60,919 nucleotides of DNA. Source: a virus. The notes under the pieces were generated by a model. It saw only the letters and a program-made list of their open reading frames with translations. It did no database searches and was not told the origin of the DNA. The stretch lies in IMG/VR virus record IMGVR_UViG_3300030104_006626, positions 17,946 through 78,864 of that record, one strand, 5' to 3'. Shown here in pieces: positions 9,147 through 19,278 of this stretch; the stretch's first letter is position 1; every line of letters starts with the position of its first letter. Made by a program: the position numbers and the translations under genes.

Positions 9147-12100
9147 ATGGCAAGACCAGCAGGACAACCAACAAATAGATTAGAGCGAATACAGCCGAGT
9201 TCCTTGACAGGTCAATATCTGTTTCAGGACTTGTACAATAGAGAAGTCTATTTTGACGATTTTGATGATAGGTCAGGTAATTATTTTAGATTAAGCTTTG
9301 ACCCATCATTTGTTTTGCATGGTGGTAAAAATCTAATTGCAATTCGAGGTAATTCAGACACGATGGCTCTTGAAAGTGAAATACTAATTGAGGCAATTGA
9401 TGCAGCTGGTGAGTTGGTAAAGACACAGGTATATGACCTTAATGATGACGCTCACAATAGAGTTATTTCTATAGATATTACACCAGAAACAGCACCTGGT
9501 GATTTAAGATTTACAATATTAGGTACTGCAACAGAGGCACCTGATGGTTCAAGAATACCACCTGATTTTATAAACGTTACAAACTTTAGATGGACAAGGC
9601 AGTTTACTGCAAAGCCTAAATCTTCAAATACATCTAAAATAATATACAACCAATTTAAGAAGCCTGTAATTGAAATAAAAGAAATTAAAAAACCTTTTTT
9701 CCAATTACAATTTAATCAAGCGCTATCTCAATCTGTATCAGCAGGTTTTAATCCTACATCAAGCTATGTACTTTCATCGTCTGTAAATACAGAAGCGAAA
9801 GTTAGCTATAGAAAATCTGGAGGTAAATATTTTCTAACAGCAAACAATGCAAATACAAATTATCTTGATTTTGGAGGCTTTACTCAAGATATGGAAGGTG
9901 GTATTGTAATTGTAAAAGAACCTCAAAATCCTAGACCTTCTTCTGTCAATGGCTATAGTTCAACACCAGTTTATGCTGAAACAGAGCAAGGCGATGGTAT
10001 ATTTGATGAAACTACAGATTTATTTATACAAGGTGCGTATTTATCTACAATAACAGAGGTTATATCTCCTTTTGAATTAAGAGTAGCTACACCTCATACT
10101 ACATTTCAAGGTCTTACTGCTGCAAACTATCAAGAGTTTGAGCACTTTGAATTTGAAAACTCAGACTTTGAGCTTATATGGTCAGAAATGCCTATTAGCT
10201 ATAGTGCAGACCCTACAGGTTCTTCAGGTGACCCACTATTAACTTCTTATGCTCATGTAACATTCAACAATCTTGAACCTTTAACAGGTGACGTTACTAG
10301 AATTAAATGTTATATGAAAAACCATCAAGCTCCTTTTGATTGGGTACTTGCATCAGATATGGCTGTAGAAGCTCAAGAGCTTTTATATAGAAAAGACTTT
10401 CAAAAATACAGAGCACCTATAGGAGACTTTACTCCATTTGGTGTTGCACACGATGGTATAAATTCAGTATTAACATATTGGACTGCAAGTGGTATAGGTA
10501 CATCTGACCCTTCAATGTCTCTTTATACTCAGCAATCATCTCAAGAAAATCCTCCTGTTGGTGATAATATAAAAATTGGTACAAACCAACAAGCTTGGGA
10601 ATTAGACGGAACTGCATATTGGGAATTTAAGGCTTTAGAATCTGCTTCATTTTTTGAAAACCAATGGTATGAATTATCATTCAAAGCTGTATCTGTAAAA
10701 ACACAGCTGCCTTCGTGGACAGCACTTACACAAACAACAGTAGCAGAACCAAAGGTTGAAGTATATATGACAGGTTCTGCATTTACAGAAGCGAATACTG
10801 GCTTAGGTAAATTTATAGGTTTAATAGAAGATACAGCAGTAAGAAAAAAGCATGTCGAGTTTGACCAAGACGACAATGAAAAAGAAGTAGGATATAAATT
10901 TGTATTTCAAGCTGATGGTACAGAATATGGTATACCTAAATTTAAGATTGAGTCTGGTGTATGGCATTTTTATGATATATCAATAAAGCCTTGGGATAGA
11001 AAGGGGTATACACCAGGAACGTTTGATGTAATATTTCCTACGATAAAATGTAATGTCGGTAATTATGATTCTTTAGATTTTAAGTTTGAGTTTTATAATG
11101 ACGATGGTATGATATCTAATTATCCTGCAATAATAGAAAGAGTGCCTTGGGAAAATGAATTAACTGCAACATTTACAAACGTTGTTACAAATACAATAAG
11201 TGGTAGTACTGGTTCGTTTGGTAATATAAACACAAGTGTATTTACAGGACCAACTGTTTTTAGTACTGGTCCTTTTACATTCAATGGAGCTGCAACATTT
11301 AGTTCTGGTATATCTGCATCAGGACCTAATATTTTTGGAGGACCATTAACATTAGGTACTGCATGTTCGGATATAGTTGCAATAACAGGAAGTGTATATA
11401 TACCTTGTATTACAGAAGGAGCATCGTCAGACAATATAATGGTAATAGGCTCTGACTATCTTGTACAATCTTCTTCACTTACAATATCAGACATACAAAA
11501 CATACAAGGTTTTACAACAGTATCTGGTCAGTCAGGTGCAAACATATTATCTTCAAATACACAGCAGGTAACATTTACAGGTACAGGTGGTATAACAGTT
11601 ACAACGCTAGGTAGTAATGTAGTTATATCTAGTTCTAATTCTGGAAGTGGAGGTTCAGGTGGAGGTGATAACAATCAAAACGCATTTAGTACTTATTCTT
11701 TTGTTGGAGGAGGTACACATCCAGATGTAATTGCTCATGAAACAGCATCAACAATAAAATGGGAAGCAGGTTGTGGAATAGGAATTGATACAGTAGACAC
11801 AACGAGTGCAGGTAATGCAGATGTAATAAAAATTTATGCAACGCATTCTTTTGCATCATTCTCACTTGCAGGTTCGGACCCAATAGTAGCAGACACATGT
11901 GGTGATAATGTAACACTAGTTGCAGGTTCAAATATGGCCATATCATTTGATGTAGGCTCTGATACCATAACATTTGATTCTACAGGTGGTGGAGGCGGCG
12001 GAAGCTGCTGCTCTCAATGTGGTCTATCAATAGATGCTGACGTCGGTAGTGGTATATATGATTGTACAGGACAATATGGAGTCACAACACAAGAGCTTAA

Positions 12101-12944
12101 TTACTGTCCACAAACACTTGGTTTTTTCAAGCCTATAATGAGCCAGCAACAATTCTTGGCTGCTAATTATGCAGAAAAATATGCTGAGCCTACATGGCTG
12201 CAAGTAAATAATTGGCCTAGAGCAGATGGTAAAATCTATAATGGTAGAGTAGGTTATGCTGCAATATTCAATACAACAGGTATACCTACTGACCGTTTAG
12301 ATGCCGGTTGTTGTACACCAATTCCAGGTGCTGGAGGGATGAACTCATTTGACCAAGCAGGTCATGGTATAAAAGTTATGACGTCTACTATACCAACTCA
12401 GATTCCGCTTAAAGGAGGTACAAATAGTTGTCAGGTAGGTAACCCTGTCAATGCGCCTAATTTTAGTCAACCTATAGGTAATGCGTTTTTAATTGCTTTC
12501 TACCACTACCACGCCGTTTGCGATCAGAATAATTTGTTCAGTCTAGGACAAAGTGGTCAGCAGTATATAGGAGGTGTAAGAAAGGATTGCCAAAACTATT
12601 CAAATACTGTTATATATGAACAAGTATCTGATAAGCGTAGAAAAGAAAATATAGTACCAACGGAATGGGGTATAGATGATTTAATGAAAGTTCGTGTAAG
12701 AGACTTTGATTTTAAGAGTACACCTGAAGAAAGAAGAGACAGAAAGACAGTAGGTTTAATTGCTCAAGAGCTAGAAGAGATATTCCCTCAGGCTGTTGCT
12801 GGTGACCCACATGGAGATGTAAATGAAGACCCTATGACAGTCTCACTTACAGAAATGGTTCCTTTACTTATAAAGTCTATACAAGACCAGCAAAAAATAA
12901 TAAAAGAACTTGAAGATAGAATCAAGAAAATGGAGGAGAAATAA
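9147..12944 (+). CDS. Large tail fibre with C-terminal peptidase S74 chaperone
   Basis: A 1265-residue fibre protein. The first 650 residues are mixed beta-type sequence with recognisable F-W-Y-rich strands. A Gly/Ser/Thr-rich shaft follows, about residues 680-960, with SGSTGSFG-like and GGGGG stretches. The last 115 residues are an S74 intramolecular chaperone: SDKRRKENIVPTEWGIDDL, then VRVRDFDFK, VGLIAQELEEIFPQAV and a final coiled coil. In this family the Ser at the S-D-x-R-x-K element helps the chaperone cut itself off after the fibre trimerises. Cys clusters (SCCSQC near 957) may bind metal or crosslink. The stop overlaps the next ATG by one base. Confidence 0.85.
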   Translation: MARPAGQPTNRLERIQPSSLTGQYLFQDLYNREVYFDDFDDRSGNYFRLSFDPSFVLHGGKNLIAIRGNSDTMALESEILIEAIDAAGELVKTQVYDLNDDAHNRVISIDITPETAPGDLRFTILGTATEAPDGSRIPPDFINVTNFRWTRQFTAKPKSSNTSKIIYNQFKKPVIEIKEIKKPFFQLQFNQALSQSVSAGFNPTSSYVLSSSVNTEAKVSYRKSGGKYFLTANNANTNYLDFGGFTQDMEGGIVIVKEPQNPRPSSVNGYSSTPVYAETEQGDGIFDETTDLFIQGAYLSTITEVISPFELRVATPHTTFQGLTAANYQEFEHFEFENSDFELIWSEMPISYSADPTGSSGDPLLTSYAHVTFNNLEPLTGDVTRIKCYMKNHQAPFDWVLASDMAVEAQELLYRKDFQKYRAPIGDFTPFGVAHDGINSVLTYWTASGIGTSDPSMSLYTQQSSQENPPVGDNIKIGTNQQAWELDGTAYWEFKALESASFFENQWYELSFKAVSVKTQLPSWTALTQTTVAEPKVEVYMTGSAFTEANTGLGKFIGLIEDTAVRKKHVEFDQDDNEKEVGYKFVFQADGTEYGIPKFKIESGVWHFYDISIKPWDRKGYTPGTFDVIFPTIKCNVGNYDSLDFKFEFYNDDGMISNYPAIIERVPWENELTATFTNVVTNTISGSTGSFGNINTSVFTGPTVFSTGPFTFNGAATFSSGISASGPNIFGGPLTLGTACSDIVAITGSVYIPCITEGASSDNIMVIGSDYLVQSSSLTISDIQNIQGFTTVSGQSGANILSSNTQQVTFTGTGGITVTTLGSNVVISSSNSGSGGSGGGDNNQNAFSTYSFVGGGTHPDVIAHETASTIKWEAGCGIGIDTVDTTSAGNADVIKIYATHSFASFSLAGSDPIVADTCGDNVTLVAGSNMAISFDVGSDTITFDSTGGGGGGSCCSQCGLSIDADVGSGIYDCTGQYGVTTQELNYCPQTLGFFKPIMSQQQFLAANYAEKYAEPTWLQVNNWPRADGKIYNGRVGYAAIFNTTGIPTDRLDAGCCTPIPGAGGMNSFDQAGHGIKVMTSTIPTQIPLKGGTNSCQVGNPVNAPNFSQPIGNAFLIAFYHYHAVCDQNNLFSLGQSGQQYIGGVRKDCQNYSNTVIYEQVSDKRRKENIVPTEWGIDDLMKVRVRDFDFKSTPEERRDRKTVGLIAQELEEIFPQAVAGDPHGDVNEDPMTVSLTEMVPLLIKSIQDQQKIIKELEDRIKKMEEK

Positions 12945-14278
12945 TGCCATATACTTTTTATATTACAGGAAGTGGAGCAGCTTGGGTAACTCATAGTTAT
13001 CAAGACACATCAGTGACAGGCTCGTGGTTCTCTTCTAGCAATCCGGATTTAATAGCATCAGGAAGTGCTTCTGGATATTTTTCTGGTTCAATATATAGGC
13101 CTTTGAGATTAGATATGTCGGTATCAGGCTCTCACTCAGGAATCGGAGGTGTATGGTCAGGCTCTGTTGTTCCATATACAGAATCAGGTGCCAACTCTCA
13201 CGGTATACCTGTAGGTTCTGCTTCAATATTTACAGCAAGCTGGGCATATTCAGGTAGCTATGGAGAATACTTAACAGGCTCTGAAGGTTCAGCTCCAGCA
13301 ATGTGGAGGTCAGGTTCGACGCAAACTGCTTCATATGCAATGATAGTTGACGACAATGCAAACTTCTTAATACAAGAGACTTCTTCTGCACACGGAGTAA
13401 ATGATAGGGTACATTATTTTGTATCATCATCTGGTAAGATAGGAATTAAAACAAAGACTCCTACAAATGATATTGACCTTAAAGCAGATACTATAAAGTT
13501 TAGAAGTGATGATGGCTCAAAAGAAATGGAGTTTAGAGATGGTAAGTGGAGAGCACAGAAATATGCAAATAGAGGACAGTACGACGAAATTGTAGCAGAA
13601 ACATCTGGTTCTGAACTTGTATTAGCATACTCACCTGGTACATTCGATATACCAACAACTGCATCAACTGGTGACAGACTAGGAACTATAACTTGGGAAG
13701 ATGAATCTATTGGAAGGACCAGAGAGAGAATAGATGCAACAGCTATGGAGATATATGGATTGGTTGAAGCAGTAGCATCTGACGCAACAGCAATTAAAGG
13801 CTCTATGAATTTTGCAATTGGTAGCTCTGCAGCTGGTGAACCTTTATTTGAGCGAATGATTATAAATTTAGATGGCGTTACAGTGACAGGTAGTATCTTA
13901 CAAGTAACAGGTCGTTCTATATATCTAGGTAATATAGCTGATGATGATGCAGATACATATCTAAACTTTTTAACAAAAACATCTGGAAAAAGATGGGTTG
14001 CTGGAATAGATGTTTCTGCAACAGCATTTGTTATAGACCAAACAGCTAATAATATACCTCAAGCAACAAGTGATTTTTCATTAGCCGCAGGAGGTGCACT
14101 AACACTAGGTGGCGCTGTAACATGTACACAAATAAATACAGGTCAAGGAGCAACTGAAGTATATGCAATGAATCAAGATGTAGAAACAGGAGATTCAGTA
14201 ACGTTCGATACAGTAATAACAACAAAAATGCCAGGGTTTACTGGAAGTACAATTACAGTAGATGGAGGAACCTTTTAA
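12944..14278 (+). CDS. Tail fibre-like protein, Ser/Gly-rich
   Basis: A 444-residue protein whose first 150 residues are strikingly rich in Ser, Gly and Tyr (repeated GSASGYFSGS-type strings). Residues 165-330 are more globular, with a KADTIKFRSDDGSKEMEFRDG element common in phage fibre shafts, and the tail ends in fibre-type beta strands (TGSTITVDGG). No chaperone domain is present. The ATG overlaps the stop of the S74 fibre gene by one base, with GGAGG just upstream, so the two are translationally coupled and probably assemble in one appendage. Exact place in the virion unknown. Confidence 0.65.
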   Translation: MPYTFYITGSGAAWVTHSYQDTSVTGSWFSSSNPDLIASGSASGYFSGSIYRPLRLDMSVSGSHSGIGGVWSGSVVPYTESGANSHGIPVGSASIFTASWAYSGSYGEYLTGSEGSAPAMWRSGSTQTASYAMIVDDNANFLIQETSSAHGVNDRVHYFVSSSGKIGIKTKTPTNDIDLKADTIKFRSDDGSKEMEFRDGKWRAQKYANRGQYDEIVAETSGSELVLAYSPGTFDIPTTASTGDRLGTITWEDESIGRTRERIDATAMEIYGLVEAVASDATAIKGSMNFAIGSSAAGEPLFERMIINLDGVTVTGSILQVTGRSIYLGNIADDDADTYLNFLTKTSGKRWVAGIDVSATAFVIDQTANNIPQATSDFSLAAGGALTLGGAVTCTQINTGQGATEVYAMNQDVETGDSVTFDTVITTKMPGFTGSTITVDGGTF

Positions 14279-14288
14279 TAACTAGGAT

Positions 14289-14300
14289 GATATTTATATA
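14289..14300 (+). promoter_or_regulatory. Late-type promoter-like motif abutting a start codon
   Basis: GATATTTATATA ends at the A of the ATG at 14300. If it is a promoter, its transcript would begin inside the gene, so it either serves the next gene (ATG 14574) or works with a very short leader. Confidence 0.35.
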
Positions 14301-14596
14301 TGAGTCATGAGTCTGAAAATATAAAATGGAATGAAGCAAACTTTTATTGGGATAGTAATATCCATTATTGGTCTACTGTAATCAATGTAATTGAGCATAA
14401 AGGCGGCAGAAATAAATGGAAAAAATATGATAAAGATAAAAAGAAGCGACGTGAAGTAATAAGACTTTTGATGTGGAGAAAGGGAATAAAAGTATATGAT
14501 GAAAAAAAAGAAATTGAAAATATTGAACTGCACATCGAAGATATCAAACTAATCGCAGAGGAGTTAAAGAAAAATGTACAAATTATACACGGATAA
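14300..14596 (+). CDS. Small conserved-type phage protein, unknown function
   Basis: A 98-residue protein, aromatic-rich at the N-terminus (WNEANFYWDSNIHYW) and Lys/Arg/Glu-rich in the C-terminal half, with no membrane segment. AGGA lies 12 bases before the ATG. Its last 23 bases overlap the next gene, so the pair is coupled. Its style matches small uncharacterised proteins found next to fibre genes in marine T4-like phages; I cannot assign a role. Confidence 0.6.
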   Translation: MSHESENIKWNEANFYWDSNIHYWSTVINVIEHKGGRNKWKKYDKDKKKRREVIRLLMWRKGIKVYDEKKEIENIELHIEDIKLIAEELKKNVQIIHG

Positions 14597-15146
14597 AATA
14601 GAAAATTTCGAAGCAAAAATAAAACTCGAAGGTGCGTCATTAAAAAAATCAAAAGCTAGATTAGTTGTTGAAGCTGACGGTTTTGATGTAATGTTCAAAG
14701 GTACAATTTCAGAATCAGGTATTGTAAAAGTACCAGTAAAAAGATTAAAAGGACTAATTGATGAGAGTACGAAAGGTACAATAAAATTGGAGATAATTGC
14801 AGATGATACTTATTTTACACCATGGGAATCTACCTTTATGGTTGAGGCGTCAAGGAAAGTAACTGTTGAAATTAAATCTCAAAACAGAGGTTCCATCAAC
14901 GAGGCCTCTAAGGCGCCTCAATCTAAGGTAGAAGTATTATCTCAACCAACAATAACAGAGAAAGAGCATATTATAAATTTAGTTAAAATGCTTGTTAAAG
15001 AAAACATCAATATAGAAAATTTGACAATAAAGAAAGATAGACTAAATAATATAATTGCAGAGTATATACAAGAAAATCCAATAACAGAAAGCCAAAAGGC
15101 TCCTGTTATAAATAAGGTTATAAAAGTTTTAGAAAAACGCAAATAG
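14574..15146 (+). CDS. Conserved-type phage protein of unknown function
   Basis: A 190-residue protein with two regions. Residues 1-105 form a beta-type domain (SKARLVVEADGFDVMFKGTI; a TYFTPWESTFMV segment near 83-94). Residues 125-190 are a charged helical tail containing KEHIINLVKMLVKENINIEN. GAGG upstream of the ATG lies inside the previous gene, which it overlaps by 23 bases. It sits between two fibre genes and may be an accessory or assembly factor of that region, but there is no direct evidence. Confidence 0.6.
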   Translation: MYKLYTDKIENFEAKIKLEGASLKKSKARLVVEADGFDVMFKGTISESGIVKVPVKRLKGLIDESTKGTIKLEIIADDTYFTPWESTFMVEASRKVTVEIKSQNRGSINEASKAPQSKVEVLSQPTITEKEHIINLVKMLVKENINIENLTIKKDRLNNIIAEYIQENPITESQKAPVINKVIKVLEKRK

Positions 15147-15156
15147 GGAATAGGTT

Positions 15157-16650
15157 ATGGCACTACCAGATTTATCAGGTTCGCTAATACAAGATACTTA
15201 CCAACGGGTATTGCATACGGATGGTACCGCTATATTTGACGGTACAGGAAGTGCAGTATTAAGTCAAACTGAGCTGGCATCTCTACAAGCGATAGGCTCT
15301 GCAGATATTAGTGATACCGAATGGGCAGAGATAGCAGCTATTGGAAATGCAAATATAACTGCAGCGGAGTGGTCATATCTTTCTGGTGTAACTAATGTTA
15401 GCTGGACACACCTTGATGACATAGACCAGTTTTTAGGTACAGCCAATTCTCCAACCTTTCTTTCATTGGTTGGTACTAGAACGTCTGATATAGGACCTGT
15501 ATTCTGTAATGCTTCAGCAAGAATGGGAATCGGCTTTGATGGTGATAGTTCGACAGCCTCAATAGACTTGATGGTCGATAGAGCAATCCACGCAAGATTT
15601 TCTAAAGGCACAGACGGTCTTGGTCATTTAAGCATGAGCGGTGACCTAACAAGTTCAGCAATAAGAATAGTTAATAACGCTGAAGATAATTTTATCGAGT
15701 ACTATGCGTCAAATGGTACAGACTTACTTTCTTATGTCGCTTTCGATGGTACGTTTCAAGGAACAGCTGCAAGTGCTACAAATGCTACAAACGCTGTAAA
15801 TGCTACAAATATTATTGCTGGAAGTAACGCAGAAGATGAAGAGCAATTTATAGCATTTTTAGACAATGGGACTACTTCAGCTCAAGGTATAAAATATGAT
15901 GGTGGTATAAAATACAACCCAAGCAAAAATAGACTAACACTTTCAGGTGGTATAACAGGAAGTGAAATAAATTCAACAGGAAACATAAGCTCAAGTCTCA
16001 ATGTCTATGCAATGAATACAGTTGCTATAACAGGAGCCACAAATGGTCAAACACTAACTCAGAAAGTTGGAGAAAATGCAAATGTAATGATTGAGAGTGG
16101 CCACATAACGGCATCTGGTGATATAAGTGCAAGTGGAAACATGTACTCTAACAACACAGATATAATACAATATAGTTATCAAAACGAAAACTCTCAGGAA
16201 AAAGACGAATGGTATGGACCAAACTCACAAGGTCCTTCATATTATTATTGGGCCAAGAAATATTCTAGTTTTCCGGATGTAGGTCTAGCATATATGAATG
16301 GTGCTTTTGTATTACCATATAAGGCAGAGCTTGTATCATGTACATATACAGTCCACTGCTTAACTGCTTTTACTACAAATGAAACAGGGTCATATACAGC
16401 TTCGCTATTAGTTAGAGACGCAAGCACAATAACATTCCCGGTATTGACGGCTCCAGACGCAAATGCAAATATAGACATACAAGGCCAGGCAGGAGTCACA
16501 ATGTCAAAACAAAGCGGCCAATACAGAATTAACGTTCCAGTATCAGGAACATATTCAGAAGGTTCATATGTATATCCAAGAACAAATGTAAGTTTAGATA
16601 ATAAAAACTGGAGAGGTAATTTTGCATTGAAAATAAGGAGAGTTAAATAA
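15157..16650 (+). CDS. Tail fibre-like protein A
   Basis: A 497-residue fibre protein. The N-terminal 100 residues include DISDTEWAEIAAIGNANIT, a repeat-like helix-turn pattern (TELASL, DTEWAEI, AAEWSYL) seen at the start of phage fibres. The middle has shaft repeats (ATNATNAVNATN; HITASGDISASGN) and a module EQFIAFLDNGTTSAQ...IKYNPSKNRLTLSGG that reappears in the protein at 17643. The last 160 residues form a different globular tip (from about residue 335) with many aromatics. A GGGA site precedes the ATG. Probably a receptor-binding or decoration fibre; its stop overlaps the next ATG by one base. Confidence 0.65.
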   Translation: MALPDLSGSLIQDTYQRVLHTDGTAIFDGTGSAVLSQTELASLQAIGSADISDTEWAEIAAIGNANITAAEWSYLSGVTNVSWTHLDDIDQFLGTANSPTFLSLVGTRTSDIGPVFCNASARMGIGFDGDSSTASIDLMVDRAIHARFSKGTDGLGHLSMSGDLTSSAIRIVNNAEDNFIEYYASNGTDLLSYVAFDGTFQGTAASATNATNAVNATNIIAGSNAEDEEQFIAFLDNGTTSAQGIKYDGGIKYNPSKNRLTLSGGITGSEINSTGNISSSLNVYAMNTVAITGATNGQTLTQKVGENANVMIESGHITASGDISASGNMYSNNTDIIQYSYQNENSQEKDEWYGPNSQGPSYYYWAKKYSSFPDVGLAYMNGAFVLPYKAELVSCTYTVHCLTAFTTNETGSYTASLLVRDASTITFPVLTAPDANANIDIQGQAGVTMSKQSGQYRINVPVSGTYSEGSYVYPRTNVSLDNKNWRGNFALKIRRVK

Positions 16651-17618
16651 TGGCAGACATTAAAAAATCAGGTAACATATCTAATGACACAGGAAGTGCG
16701 TATTCAAATGTAACTGATACCCAAGCTAAAATAAATAATATACAAGAAAGGTTTGATGATACTACTGAAAACGACAATCCTTATGATGGTGCAATACAAT
16801 ATATGAATAAAAAAGTAGAAGAAACAATTGATATTGTAAATCTTCTAGAAGTAAATAGTAGCGATGGTGCTTCAGTAGCGACTTATGCGATGAAGCTTAA
16901 ATCAAATCCTAGCATTGGTGGTGTACAATTTCCAGGTACAGCAAATATAGACTTACCAGGTGTCAATACTGAAGGAAATCAAGATACAACTGGAACTGCA
17001 GCAAAAGCAACAAAATTAGGAACAGCAAGAACAATTGGTGGTGTCTCTTTTGACGGAACTGCTAATATAAATTTACCAGGAGTAAATACTTCAGGGACCC
17101 AAAACACTTCAGGTAATGCAGCGTCAGCTACCAAGCTGGCAACAGCAAGAACAATTGGCGGAACAAGCTTTGATGGTACTGGAAATATAGTACCTGCTAC
17201 AGCAACAAACACAGTAGGATATAAAAATTCAGCTACAAATTATAAATTGATGCCAGCAGATTTTTACATGATGAACTCTACAAGTAATTATGCAGGAGGA
17301 TATATTACGATACCTGCTTTAGGAGAATGTCACGCACAATTAACATTGCCATTAGGTTCTACAGTATTTAAGAAAGATACTACTATATACTCAAGTACAA
17401 CGATAGCAGATGGAGTAGAGATTTGGATAGTTCCATTTGACGGAGTTAGCGTTTCATCTCGCCGAATAGGCTCAGGCGGGTTAGGAAAAGCAATAAACAT
17501 GAACGACTCAAGTCAATTTGATGCATCAAAATATTATTTATGGATTAAAATAACACTAGGTGAAGATGTAGACGCTGGAGTAAGAATATATGGAGGCGAT
17601 GTAGGATTTGGTCAATAG
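16650..17618 (+). CDS. Tail fibre-like protein B with 40-residue repeats
   Basis: A 322-residue protein. Residues 1-75 are charged and contain a predicted helix. Residues about 78-188 hold three tandem 40-residue repeats whose core is TARTIGGVSFDGTANINLPG, a pattern common in phage tail-fibre shafts. The C-terminal 130 residues form a tip domain with no obvious similarity to proteins A and C. The ATG overlaps the previous stop by one base and AGGAG lies just upstream, so it is coupled to protein A. Confidence 0.7.
   Translation: MADIKKSGNISNDTGSAYSNVTDTQAKINNIQERFDDTTENDNPYDGAIQYMNKKVEETIDIVNLLEVNSSDGASVATYAMKLKSNPSIGGVQFPGTANIDLPGVNTEGNQDTTGTAAKATKLGTARTIGGVSFDGTANINLPGVNTSGTQNTSGNAASATKLATARTIGGTSFDGTGNIVPATATNTVGYKNSATNYKLMPADFYMMNSTSNYAGGYITIPALGECHAQLTLPLGSTVFKKDTTIYSSTTIADGVEIWIVPFDGVSVSSRRIGSGGLGKAINMNDSSQFDASKYYLWIKITLGEDVDAGVRIYGGDVGFGQ
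16860..17200 (+). repeat. Three tandem 120-bp coding repeats in a fibre gene
   Basis: The element AACAGCAAGAACAATTGG recurs exactly at 17021 and 17141, 120 bases apart, and a degenerate copy (AGCATTGGTGGTGTA) sits one period earlier. Each unit encodes one 40-residue shaft repeat. Copies this similar may recombine and change fibre length. Confidence 0.75.
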
Positions 17619-17626
17619 TTAATTAT

Positions 17627-17640
17627 TTGATATTTATAGA
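17627..17640 (+). promoter_or_regulatory. Late-type promoter-like motif just before a start codon
   Basis: TTGATATTTATAGA ends two bases before the ATG at 17643, leaving no room for a leader or Shine-Dalgarno. Same core and orientation as the other late-type copies. Confidence 0.45.
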
Positions 17641-17642
17641 AT

Positions 17643-19274
17643 ATGGCACAGACGATAAAAATAAAAAACGGTAGCGAAGAATCTTCACCAGCATCATTAG
17701 TTCAAGGAGAGTTTGCAGTAAATGTAAGTTCAGGTTCTTTATGGTATGGTTCAGGTTCAAGTAACGTTACAAAATCTAGCTTTCATTTTAGCGAGTTAAC
17801 TTGTTCTGCTGTGTTAGATTCTAATGGAGCTTATGTAGGTTCGGGTAATGCGAAAGTAGCAGGGACGTTAAGTGCTAGCTACGCTACATTCGGTGGAACT
17901 GCAATAACTATCAATACCAATAGAATAATTAAGAGTACTGACGCAGGAGCAGGATATTATACTTTTCAAGACGGCGGAGTCGACGTAAATGGTAATATAA
18001 GAACATCAGGTAATATAACTGCAACTGGAAGTATAACTGCGTCAGGAACTATAAGTGGTAGTAGTAATTTAGAATTACATGGAACTATATACGCTGCAAA
18101 TATAGGAACAGGAGTAGACGATTCTGTTGTAATATTAGACTCAGATGGAAAGCTAAAGACAGATGAAATACAATCAATTGTATTTGGGTCTGATGCGATA
18201 TTATCTGTTGGTACTGCAAACGAATTGTTAGCAGAAACTAATTTAGGCGAGCTCACCGTAGGAACCGCAGCAGCTGCAACAACTGTAACCGCGGTTGCAA
18301 CAACAGACGCTGCTGACTTCTTTGTTGGTATAATGGATGGAGCAAGCGGTGCTCAACATGTTGAGTCAAGTGCTAATTTGAAATATAATCCTAATACAAG
18401 AGGACTTACAGTTGGTGGTAGTGGCTCATTTGGCAGCAACATATCTTCAGACGGAATTGTAAGTGCAAGTGGCGATATTACAAATAAAGGAGATATTGTA
18501 ACAGACGGTTTTGTAAATGTAGTTGCAGGTGGTCAAGGTTATAAATTAGGTAGTGTAAAAGCATTATGGGTAAATGGAACCAAAGACCAGGTAGGTAGAG
18601 AATCTACAGTAACAAAAATAACTGGCTCACAAATAGAATTAGGTGGAACAGGAGATGTACACGTAACCGCATCGGGTAATATGCTTTTAACAGGTAGTGT
18701 AAGTTCAAGTGGTTTAGAAGTCACAGGTAACGTTACAGCAAGCCAAACTGTTACTGCAGCAAATTATATAGGTACAAAACATTTATTATATTCAGGTGTA
18801 GTTTATATAAACGCAAATCCTTTTACACAAAATGCAGTATATATGGGAAACAATTATAGTAATCAGGACTCTAACTGGAATACTGCTCAAGCATCAGGAG
18901 GTACTCTAGGCTCTGTTAGTACAATATCAATTACAGAAGACAATTTCAGATGGGGAATGATACTTCCCTTCGATGTAAGTGCTGTTGAATTACAAGTCTC
19001 ATGTAGACCTGGTGGTGCCTGTACAGGTGATAATTTCTTTTTAGGTTTATATGGAGCAAGCAGACCGAATAATGATGCTAGCGCAAATCTTGATATAACA
19101 CTATTGGCCCATCAAGATGCTTCATTCGTACAAGGAAAATTTGTAACAAATGATTTTACACATACAGCAAATTTAAGCAAAGGCTATATGATATTTATAG
19201 GAATAGGCTCGGAAGATTCGACAGCAGCTAAAAACGCACCAGCTTTAATAAACTGTATAATAACTCAGAGGTAA
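17643..19274 (+). CDS. Tail fibre-like protein C
   Basis: A 543-residue fibre. It opens with MAQTIKIKNGSEESSPASLV, a form typical of fibre shafts. Repeats of the type SGNITATGSITASGTISGS follow (about residues 120-140), then a module DFFVGIMDGASGAQ...LKYNPNTRGLTVGG (about 225-260) paralogous to one in protein A. The C-terminal 170 residues are a distinct tip, with NNYSNQDSNWNT and a W-G-M-I-L-P strand. The start directly follows a late-type motif and has no Shine-Dalgarno. With proteins A and B it forms a set with shared shafts and different tips. Confidence 0.65.
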   Translation: MAQTIKIKNGSEESSPASLVQGEFAVNVSSGSLWYGSGSSNVTKSSFHFSELTCSAVLDSNGAYVGSGNAKVAGTLSASYATFGGTAITINTNRIIKSTDAGAGYYTFQDGGVDVNGNIRTSGNITATGSITASGTISGSSNLELHGTIYAANIGTGVDDSVVILDSDGKLKTDEIQSIVFGSDAILSVGTANELLAETNLGELTVGTAAAATTVTAVATTDAADFFVGIMDGASGAQHVESSANLKYNPNTRGLTVGGSGSFGSNISSDGIVSASGDITNKGDIVTDGFVNVVAGGQGYKLGSVKALWVNGTKDQVGRESTVTKITGSQIELGGTGDVHVTASGNMLLTGSVSSSGLEVTGNVTASQTVTAANYIGTKHLLYSGVVYINANPFTQNAVYMGNNYSNQDSNWNTAQASGGTLGSVSTISITEDNFRWGMILPFDVSAVELQVSCRPGGACTGDNFFLGLYGASRPNNDASANLDITLLAHQDASFVQGKFVTNDFTHTANLSKGYMIFIGIGSEDSTAAKNAPALINCIITQR

Positions 19275-19278
19275 TAAT

